IMG/VR virus record: IMGVR_UViG_3300033978_000033
Span: 1-24,978 of that record
Length of the DNA: 24,978 nucleotides
DNA from: a virus
Strand: one strand, 5' to 3'
Shown here: one piece after another, positions 20,667 through 24,978 of the stretch
Numbering within the stretch: position 1 is the stretch's first letter
How the letters are laid out: each line of letters starts with the position of its first letter
Program-made: the position numbers and the translations under genes
The notes under the pieces: generated by a model
What the model was told of the DNA's origin: nothing
The model's input: only the letters and a program-made list of their open reading frames with translations
Databases searched by the model: none

Positions 20667-20748
20667 ATATATTTTAATTTGGATAGCTTACGAATTAGTA
20701 AGAGCAGTGATAATAAAACTATGGTATAACAAAATGAATAAAGAATGA
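20659..20748 (+). CDS. Micro-protein with one membrane helix (29 residues)
   Basis: ATG 20659 opens a 29-residue frame (MSKYILIWIAYELVRAVIIK and a basic end LWYNKMNKE) whose first bases overlap the upstream stop by eight and whose TGA overlaps the next ATG as ATGA. The hydrophobic N-terminal 20 residues could span a membrane. Overlap at both ends is the main support; the size makes it uncertain. Confidence 0.4.
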   Translation: MSKYILIWIAYELVRAVIIKLWYNKMNKE

Positions 20749-20861
20749 GTAATCTACAAAGAATATTAAGAGTAATGAGCTTCTATTATAAAAGAGGTTG
20801 CAATAAAGAATCAGTAAACACTATTTATAAAAAAATACTAAAACAAAAATACAATGCCTGA
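20745..20861 (+). CDS. Micro-protein, basic (38 residues)
   Basis: The frame from ATG 20745 gives MSNLQRILRVMSFYYKRGCN followed by KESVNTIYKKILKQKYNA. It is strongly basic with helical potential and may bind nucleic acid. It shares ATGA with the gene before and overlaps the gene after by eight bases, forming a gap-free chain. No family is recognised. Confidence 0.45.
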   Translation: MSNLQRILRVMSFYYKRGCNKESVNTIYKKILKQKYNA

Positions 20862-21009
20862 TATAACAATGTGCAACGGAAAGAATTGTGATTTAGCTTC
20901 AACCTGTTATAGATATAAAGCTGAACCAAGTGGATATTATCAAAGCTACTTTACTGAAGCGCCTATTGAAGATGACCAATGTGATTACTATTGGGAAGTA
21001 GAAGATTAA
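20854..21009 (+). CDS. Small conserved Cys-cluster phage protein (51 residues)
   Basis: The frame from ATG 20854 to TAA 21007-21009 encodes MPDITMCNGKNCDLASTCYR, then YKAEPSGYYQSYFTEAP and an acidic end with QCDYYWEVED. Cysteines 7, 12, 18 and 43 look like a four-Cys metal site. I recall very similar MxDITMCxGxxCxLxxxCYRYxAxPSxYQSYF proteins in many Bacteroidota phages and prophages; their function is unknown. It is overlapped by the preceding micro-gene and stands about 60 bases before the small terminase gene. Confidence 0.72.
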   Translation: MPDITMCNGKNCDLASTCYRYKAEPSGYYQSYFTEAPIEDDQCDYYWEVED

Positions 21010-21070
21010 CAATAAGTAAAACCTATTATTTTTAAATTGAGTATAATTAATATTAATTGCTTTTATAATT

Positions 21071-21364
21071 ATGGAAGATAGAAGAAAAAATAATGGTGGT
21101 CATAAATCTGCAGGACGTAAACCTAAAGTAGAAGAACAAAAAGTAAATACATTATTTGTAAATGCTTTGAAACAATTATATAATACAGAAGTAGACGACG
21201 AAGCTAAAATTACTTTTGTTAAAGATACTTTGTTAAGTTCGCAACGTGGACAGTTATTTGTAGCCGAGCATATATTTGGCAAACCAAAAGAAACAATCGA
21301 AACAACGCATAACATTAACGACTTCGATATAAAAGATATATTCAAAATTGATAAGTCTAAATAA
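21071..21364 (+). CDS. terS: Terminase small subunit (putative)
   Basis: The 97-residue protein starts with a basic, Gly-rich segment (RRKNNGGHKSAGRKPKVEEQ), typical of small terminase DNA-binding ends. Helices follow (NTLFVNALKQLYN, DEAKITFVKDTLLSSQRGQL) and then the segment FVAEHIFGKPKETIETTHNI. G-KPKE followed by an acidic tail is characteristic of small terminases in this phage group, where the tail contacts the large subunit. It overlaps the large terminase frame by 17 bases. It would recognise the packaging site and form a ring on DNA. Confidence 0.72.
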   Translation: MEDRRKNNGGHKSAGRKPKVEEQKVNTLFVNALKQLYNTEVDDEAKITFVKDTLLSSQRGQLFVAEHIFGKPKETIETTHNINDFDIKDIFKIDKSK

Positions 21365-22553
21365 CAAATATAATTTATTAGGTTCCGATAGTAGATACTT
21401 TGTAATTACAGGTGGAAGGGGAAGCGGTAAATCCTATTCCCTTAACTCCTTTTTATTATTGCTTACTTACGAAGTAGGACACGTTATATTGTTTACACGT
21501 TATACTTTAACTTCTGCAAACGTTTCTATTATTCCTGAATTTATAGACAAGATAGAATCAGCTGATTTAAGCAATGATTTTTATATTACTAAAGACGAAA
21601 TAATTAATTTAAAAACAGGTTCTAAAATACTCTTTAAAGGTATTAAGACAAGCAGCGGAACTCAAACTGCAAACTTGAAATCATTAGCCGGTGTTACAAC
21701 TTGGGTATTAGATGAAGCAGAAGAACTAACAGATGAAGAAACATTTGAAAAGATAGACTTTAGTATAAGAACAAAAGGAATACAAAACAGAGTTATATTA
21801 GTTTTGAATCCTGCAACAAAAGAACACTTTATATATAAGAAATTCTTTGAAGATAAAGGAATCCAATCAGGCAGCAATTTAATAAACGGAGATACTACAT
21901 ATATCCATACAACGTATTTAGATAATATAGAAAACCTTTCTGAATCTTTTATTAACCAAATAGAAAACATTAAGAATAGAAGACCCGAAAAGTATAAGCA
22001 TCAAATATTAGGTGGTTGGTTGGATAAAGCAGAAGGAGTTATATTTACAAATTGGGTAATAGGTGAATACAAACAAATAGGTAAATCTGTTTTTGGACAA
22101 GATTATGGATTTGCTGCGGATGCGTCAACTTTAGTTGAGTGCAATATAGATACAGCAAACAAAAGAATATACATAAATGAAAGATTTTATTTACACGGAC
22201 TAACTACTTCACAAATATATCATTTAAATAGACAACACGCTAACGATGCTTTAATAGTTGCTGATAGTGCAGAGCCAAGATTAATAAGTGAGTTAGCTAC
22301 ATTAGGTTTAAATATAGTTCCTGCCATTAAAGGACAAGGCAGCGTTACATACGGAATCAGTTTACTACAAGACTACGATTTAATAGTATCACCTGAATCA
22401 ATTAATTTAATTAAAGAATTGAATAACTATTGTTGGTTGGAAAAAAAGTCAAAAACACCACAAGATGCGCACAACCATATTATTGACCCATTGCGTTATG
22501 CAGTAAGCTACCAATTAGAAAACCCACACAAAGGAAACTATTATATCTACTAA
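21348..22553 (+). CDS. terL: Terminase large subunit (PBSX-like ATPase-nuclease)
   Basis: The 401-residue packaging motor has Walker A TGGRGSGKSY (Gly22-Ser29), Walker B WVLDEAEE with Asp122-Glu123, and the coupling segment VILVLNPATKEH (about 149-160). An RNase-H-like nuclease follows with Asp252 in FGQDYGFAAD, Asp306 in LIVADSAEP and Asp380 in NHIIDPLRYAVSY. Order and length agree with PBSX/phage terminases. The longest frame begins with TTG at 21348 (MISLNNKYNLLGS...), and no ATG lies between it and Walker A, so an unusual start codon is likely. The 17-base overlap with the small subunit gene favours coupling. It translocates DNA into the procapsid through the portal and cuts the concatemer. 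Confidence 0.88.
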   Translation: MISLNNKYNLLGSDSRYFVITGGRGSGKSYSLNSFLLLLTYEVGHVILFTRYTLTSANVSIIPEFIDKIESADLSNDFYITKDEIINLKTGSKILFKGIKTSSGTQTANLKSLAGVTTWVLDEAEELTDEETFEKIDFSIRTKGIQNRVILVLNPATKEHFIYKKFFEDKGIQSGSNLINGDTTYIHTTYLDNIENLSESFINQIENIKNRRPEKYKHQILGGWLDKAEGVIFTNWVIGEYKQIGKSVFGQDYGFAADASTLVECNIDTANKRIYINERFYLHGLTTSQIYHLNRQHANDALIVADSAEPRLISELATLGLNIVPAIKGQGSVTYGISLLQDYDLIVSPESINLIKELNNYCWLEKKSKTPQDAHNHIIDPLRYAVSYQLENPHKGNYYIY

Positions 22554-22715
22554 ATGACATACGGAGAAATCATAGCAACTATTGAATGTTACATTTATTT
22601 GGTAACGAATAACAATGTACAAATAGCTATGCCTCGTAATGTAGGTGAAATAAAGAAGATGAAAGCTATGTATGAAGTAGCTAAACAGAATGTTGCTTAT
22701 ATGGTAATGTGTTAA
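22554..22715 (+). CDS. Unknown small protein after terminase (53 residues)
   Basis: The frame opens at ATG 22554, directly after the terminase stop, and closes at TAA 22713-22715. The product reads MTYGEIIATIECYIYLVTNN, then NVQIAMPRNVGEIKKMKAMY and a hydrophobic helical end (EVAKQNVAYMVMC). No family is recognised. Immediate adjacency to the terminase stop suggests co-translation. Confidence 0.55.
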   Translation: MTYGEIIATIECYIYLVTNNNVQIAMPRNVGEIKKMKAMYEVAKQNVAYMVMC

Positions 22716-22739
22716 TTTTATGTTAAAGTTTGTGAAAAG

Positions 22740-22770
22740 TTTTGTATGTTTAAAACTTTGTGTAATTTTA
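22740..22770 (+). promoter_or_regulatory. Possible Bacteroidota-type promoter (imperfect -7 box)
   Basis: TTTTG (22740-22744) is followed after 18 bases by TAATTTTA (22763-22770), one mismatch from TAnnTTTG. A 28-base A-rich leader runs to ATG 22799. Confidence 0.35.
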
Positions 22771-22798
22771 CCTCATCAAACAATAACAAATAGAAATT

Positions 22799-22936
22799 AT
22801 GAGAACAGTATCAGGAGTTTTATCAGCATCAATAGCAATGGCAAGTAACGATTATTTAGTTCAAATAGCTTTTGCATTATTAACCTTTTATTTAATTTAC
22901 CGTGAACTTAAAAGCGATAAAGAATTGTCTGAATAA
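22799..22936 (+). CDS. Small membrane protein (45 residues)
   Basis: ATG 22799 opens a frame ending at TAA 22934-22936. The product begins MRTVSGVLSASIAMASNDYL, has a membrane helix at about residues 19-34 (YLVQIAFALLTFYLIY) and ends with a charged RELKSDKELSE. It follows a candidate promoter and A-rich leader and overlaps the next gene by 35 bases. Function unknown. Confidence 0.5.
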   Translation: MRTVSGVLSASIAMASNDYLVQIAFALLTFYLIYRELKSDKELSE

Positions 22937-23126
22937 CGGAATAACTATTTATCCAATAGTGATAGACGATGTTTATTTTGTAGGCAAACGAAAAATCAAT
23001 TACGTTAAAATAGAAATAAACGTAAATGGTGCAAAGAAATTAGGAAACGATAAATACAAACAAGACGAAACTTTAACGAATAAAGTATTTGAATTGTATG
23101 AAGTATTAAATTTAAAATTAGTTTAG
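22902..23126 (+). CDS. Unknown small protein, probable GTG start
   Basis: The 74-residue frame begins at GTG 22902 (GTG AAC TTA AAA), as no ATG exists in the frame. The product reads MNLKAIKNCLNNGITIYPIV, then DDVYFVGKRKINYVKIEINV and NGAKKLGNDKYKQDETLTNK with a helical end. An alpha/beta small domain seems likely. It overlaps the membrane micro-gene by 35 bases and is followed by a terminator. The use of a non-ATG start and the long overlap make the exact start uncertain, but codon use and length support a real gene. Confidence 0.58.
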   Translation: MNLKAIKNCLNNGITIYPIVIDDVYFVGKRKINYVKIEINVNGAKKLGNDKYKQDETLTNKVFELYEVLNLKLV

Positions 23127-23152
23127 AGTTAGTTTAAAGTTGGTTAAAAATT

Positions 23153-23178
23153 GGTAGTCAGAAATGGCTACCTTTTTT
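23153..23178 (+). terminator. Intrinsic terminator with GAAA tetraloop
   Basis: GGTAGTCA (23153-23160) pairs with TGGCTACC (23165-23172), with one G-T wobble. A GAAA tetraloop (23161-23164) caps the stem and six T residues follow (23173-23178). It separates the terminase-side genes from the tail chaperone gene. Confidence 0.88.
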
Positions 23179-23201
23179 GTTTTATACAATTCCTACTTTA
23201 A

Positions 23202-23219
23202 TTAATTTTTAAAATAAAA
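23202..23219 (+). repeat. 18-base leader element before tail chaperone (copy 2)
   Basis: TTAATTTTTAAAATAAAA here is identical to 767-784, just upstream of the protease start. Shorter variants lie before the scaffold gene (2537-2554) and the gene at 4746. All are immediately upstream of structural genes that begin a new block, suggesting a late promoter or translation-enhancing leader. Confidence 0.5.
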
Positions 23220-23220
23220 T

Positions 23221-23892
23221 ATGAAAGTAGATATTAATGTACCTGAATCATTAAACGAAATTACTTTATATCAATACCAAAAGTTTGAGAAGTTAATACA
23301 AAACAATGAAGCAAGTCATTTTGTAAATCAAAAGACTATTGAAATATTTTGTGATATTGAACTTAAGGATGTAGCAAGAATAAAAGTAGCTGATACTGAT
23401 TCTTTGCTTGTGCATTTAAATACATTACTACAAACAAAACCTAAACTAACAAGAACATTTAAACTTGGTATTTACGAGTTTGGTTTTATTCCTAAAATAG
23501 AAGATATTACTTCAGGTGAATTTATAGATTTAGAAACATACCTTGGTGATACTGAAACTCTGCATAAAGCTATGGCAGTTCTTTTTAGACCAATTAAAAA
23601 TAAAGTTAAGGATTTATATATCATAGAAGATTACGAAGCCGCAGACAAGTACTCAGAGGTTTTAAAATATATGCCTTTAGATATTGCACTTGGTTCTATG
23701 CTTTTTTTTTGGACTTTGCTCAACGATTGCGGGATCGCTTTGAGTCATTATATACAGAACGAAGTGGAACAGTCGGAAGCAGCGAAGCAAGTTTTGGAAA
23801 AAAATGGGGTTGGTATCAATCAATTTACGCAGCAGCTCAGGGGGATATTCTCCGATTCAATTCAGTTACCAAACTACCCATCACAACTTTAA
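23221..23892 (+). CDS. Tail assembly chaperone, short (zero-frame) product
   Basis: The 223-residue zero-frame product reads VPESLNEITLYQYQKFEKLI, FVNQKTIEIFCDIELKDVAR and FIPKIEDITSGEFIDLETYL. It continues with the conserved helix HKAMAVLFRPIKNKVKDLY and DIALGSMLFFWTLLNDCG (about 156-173), and ends INQFTQQLRGIFSDS and a short tail. The arrangement (ubiquitin-like start, then helical bundle with FRP motif) matches Bacteroidota siphovirus chaperones analogous to lambda gpG. These coat the tape measure protein before tail tube polymerisation. A T9 run at 23702-23710 allows part of the ribosomes to shift into the -1 frame and make a longer product. Tail-completion genes follow directly. Confidence 0.72.
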   Translation: MKVDINVPESLNEITLYQYQKFEKLIQNNEASHFVNQKTIEIFCDIELKDVARIKVADTDSLLVHLNTLLQTKPKLTRTFKLGIYEFGFIPKIEDITSGEFIDLETYLGDTETLHKAMAVLFRPIKNKVKDLYIIEDYEAADKYSEVLKYMPLDIALGSMLFFWTLLNDCGIALSHYIQNEVEQSEAAKQVLEKNGVGINQFTQQLRGIFSDSIQLPNYPSQL

Positions 23893-23963
23893 TGACTTGG
23901 TTAATGTTTGAAAAGGAAAAAACAGAAATAGAAATTAAAAACATAAGAAAAAATGGTGTATAG
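23221..23963 (+). CDS. Tail assembly chaperone, long product made by -1 frameshift
   Basis: Reading the zero frame to the T run (codons TTT TTT at 23704-23709, residues 162-163) and then the -1 frame from 23709 gives a fusion of about 163 + 84 = 247 residues. The -1 part reads LDFAQRLRDRFESLY, then FGKKWGWYQSIYAAAQGDIL, RFNSVTKLPITTLMTWLMFE and KEKTEIEIKNIRKNGV, ending at TAG 23961-23963. The W-x-x-I-x-x-A-GD-I and LxxLxFEKEK pattern is the typical C-terminal domain of the long chaperone (gpGT analogue). The -1 frame has no ATG of its own in the overlap, which argues for frameshifting rather than an independent gene. Confidence 0.75.
23702..23744 (+). promoter_or_regulatory. -1 programmed ribosomal frameshift signal
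   Basis: The slippery tract is nine T residues (23702-23710), with the heptamer T TTT TTT in phase with the zero frame. An eight-base spacer (23711-23718) follows, then a hairpin: CTCAACGAT (23719-23727), loop TGCGGG, ATCG, a two-base bulge and TTGAG (23740-23744). Heptamer, spacer and stem are the standard three parts of such signals. Confidence 0.75.
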
Positions 23964-24378
23964 AATTATTAGAGAAATCAAAGAAGCGTTATTAGAAGAA
24001 CCTTTTGTAAACACAGTTACCGAAGGTGATATATTCGCAGTTGATTTAAACAAACAAACAATGTTTCCTTTGAGTCACATTATTATTAATCAAGCAACGC
24101 ATCAAGGCAATGTGTTATCGTTTAATATTACAATGTTGTTAATGGATGTTATCGATCAAAAAGAAGAAGTAGATAATAAGGTAGATATTTGGAATACTCA
24201 AATGTTAGTAGGCACACGAGTTTTAAATAGATTGAATCGTGGTGATTTGCGTAGTGACTTTTGGGAGTTAACAGGCAATCCTACATTTGAACCTTTTACC
24301 GAACGATTTGAAAACGATTTAGCGGGTTGGGCAGTTACGTTTGATGTATTAGTTAGAAATGATATTACTATTTGCTAA
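23953..24378 (+). CDS. Tail terminator / minor tail protein (putative)
   Basis: The 141-residue product starts MVYRIIREIKEALLEEPFVN, then TVTEGDIFAVDLNKQTMFPL, a beta-rich centre (NVLSFNITMLLMDVIDQKEE), LVGTRVLNRLNRGDL and a beta-rich end (FENDLAGWAVTFDVLVRND). An N-terminal helix and strands reading fplshi.i......g....f.i...v.D.id fit the small alpha/beta fold of tail terminators (lambda gpU type), which I recall in this position in Bacteroidota phages. Its start overlaps the frameshifted chaperone product by 11 bases. A neck protein is the alternative. Confidence 0.58.
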   Translation: MVYRIIREIKEALLEEPFVNTVTEGDIFAVDLNKQTMFPLSHIIINQATHQGNVLSFNITMLLMDVIDQKEEVDNKVDIWNTQMLVGTRVLNRLNRGDLRSDFWELTGNPTFEPFTERFENDLAGWAVTFDVLVRNDITIC

Positions 24379-24948
24379 ATGCAAAATAAAGAACAAACAA
24401 GAAAGTATCTAAACGACTTTGCTAAATATGTAATTCAGCAGAGTAGAAGTAATTTATCTAAAAGCGGAAAAATTTACGAAAAGAAATTATATAATTCGCT
24501 TGATGCTGAAGTAGAAGTAAGCGCTAATAGTTTTAGAATGATTTTCTTGATGGAAGATTACGGTGCGTTTGTTGACAAAGGTGTTAGAGGTAAAGACCCA
24601 AGTAAGGTATCTCCTAATGCAAAGATAAAAGGGCAACAGGCGCCACAATCAGAATATAGGTTTGGTAGTGGTAACTTCAGCGGTAAATGGGGTGACTTTA
24701 CAAACAAATTAGAAAAGTGGGTTAAGTCAAAGAATTTAAGATTAAGAGATTCAAAAGGTAGATTTAGTCAAGGAAATGTTAAAACTATTGCTCAAATAGT
24801 AGCACGTAATATTTATGCTCGTGGTATTAAACCAAGTTTATTTTTTACAAAACCATTTGAAAAAGCATTTGAACGTTTGCCTGATGAATTAGTTGAAGCC
24901 TATGGTTTAGATGTAGAACAATTTTTAAAATATACAATTACAAAATAA
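24379..24948 (+). CDS. HK97 gp10-like tail/neck completion protein
   Basis: The 189-residue product begins with a helical basic region (KYLNDFAKYVIQQSRSNLSK). The family segment LYNSLDAEVEVSANSFRMIF with LMEDYGAFVDKGVRGKDPSK (about 40-78) follows: a strand followed by E-Y-G-x-F-V-D-K-G is typical of gp10-like proteins that join head and tail. The remainder is basic (LEKWVKSKNLRLRDSKGRFS), then helices (AQIVARNIYARGIKPSLFFT, KPFEKAFERLPDELVEAYG). It directly follows the tail-terminator-like gene (TAA then ATG) and is linked to the next gene by TAATG. Confidence 0.68.
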   Translation: MQNKEQTRKYLNDFAKYVIQQSRSNLSKSGKIYEKKLYNSLDAEVEVSANSFRMIFLMEDYGAFVDKGVRGKDPSKVSPNAKIKGQQAPQSEYRFGSGNFSGKWGDFTNKLEKWVKSKNLRLRDSKGRFSQGNVKTIAQIVARNIYARGIKPSLFFTKPFEKAFERLPDELVEAYGLDVEQFLKYTITK

Positions 24949-24978
24949 TGAAGAAAATATTTATCAGAAGCCCTTACT
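24948..24978 (+). CDS. Start of next structural gene (3' truncated by window edge)
   Basis: ATG 24948, overlapping the previous stop as TAATG, opens a frame reading MKKIFIRSPY before the window ends. I recall MKKIFIRSPY-type starts on a structural protein of Bacteroidota phages, but ten residues are too few for assignment. It is expected to lie between the completion proteins and the tape measure gene. Confidence 0.5.
   Translation, partial: MKKIFIRSPY

Noticed and set aside
21010-21070. Promoter before the small terminase gene
   Set aside because: The stretch is AT-rich and has TTGA and TATAAT-like pieces but no TAnnTTTG box at a proper distance.
23709-23963. Independent gene starting at TTG 23709
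   Set aside because: The frame has no ATG in the overlap and begins exactly at a slippery T run with a hairpin after it; a -1 frameshift fusion explains it better.
1-24978. Open frames of 60-157 codons on the minus strand (for example opposite the tape measure end, scaffold, portal and exonuclease genes)
   Set aside because: They lie entirely opposite well-supported + strand genes, have low-complexity Ser/Ile/Phe-rich translations and no leaders or recognisable motifs.
1-24978. tRNA genes, CRISPR arrays, IS elements, integrase or attachment sites
   Set aside because: No cloverleaf, regularly spaced repeats, transposase or recombinase motifs were seen in any frame.

Overview
The window is one continuous, tightly packed tailed-phage genome segment with every supportable gene on the + strand. 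The host is most likely a flavobacterium or another member of the Bacteroidota. The reasons are: very AT-rich DNA (roughly two thirds A+T by eye), no Shine-Dalgarno signals but A-rich leaders before starts, candidate promoters with the TAnnTTTG box of that phylum, and structural proteins (capsid, tail tube, portal, small conserved proteins) of the type I associate with Bacteroidota siphoviruses. I see no integrase, lysogeny repressor, tRNA, CRISPR array or insertion sequence, so the lifestyle cannot be settled here.

Layout. 1-2506: end of the tape measure protein, an XkdF-type prohead protease, a beta-rich putative virion protein and a Cys-rich small protein. 2559-4653: scaffold-like protein, major capsid protein and tail tube protein, the last two each followed by an intrinsic terminator. 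4746-7362: a small unknown protein, portal protein with an extra C-terminal domain, and a head-tail adaptor. 7343-9804: very small basic protein, WGQG-repeat protein, large fibre/spike protein and its conserved follower. 9797-10946: compact lysis cassette of two small membrane proteins (holin candidates), an amidase endolysin and a one-piece spanin. 10947-11122: T-rich non-coding tract. 11141-20666: early/middle region with NinG, ERF annealing protein, HNH nuclease, SSB-like protein, GIY-YIG nuclease, RecA/RepA-type ATPase, C5 and DPPY methyltransferases, a sigma-factor-like protein, an MjaI-like restriction endonuclease, DUF3310, a RecE-type exonuclease and a DnaA-C-terminal-like DNA-binding protein, with many unknowns. 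20659-22936: a chain of micro-genes, then small and large terminase and more micro-genes. 23221-24978: tail assembly chaperone with a -1 programmed frameshift, two tail-completion-type proteins and the first codons of another gene. The right end leads toward the missing 5' part of the tape measure gene, so the window looks like a large part of a circularly permuted genome.

How the genes work together. ERF, SSB-like protein, exonuclease and NinG make a phage recombination set; the ATPase and the DnaA-like protein are the replication candidates. The terminase pair packages DNA through the portal into a capsid built by protease, scaffold and major capsid protein; tail tube, chaperones and tape measure build a long non-contractile tail. 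Holins, amidase and spanin give lysis of a Gram-negative envelope.

The most interesting signals are: an apparently total absence of CTAG in about 25 kb together with a gene resembling the MjaI (CTAG) endonuclease family; a textbook -1 frameshift site with a downstream hairpin in the tail chaperone; two promoters placed so close to the start codon that their mRNAs should be leaderless; an unusual gene order with the portal downstream of the tail tube; and two mobile-type nucleases bracketing the SSB gene. All calls rest on reading the sequence and on memory of protein families; no database search was run.
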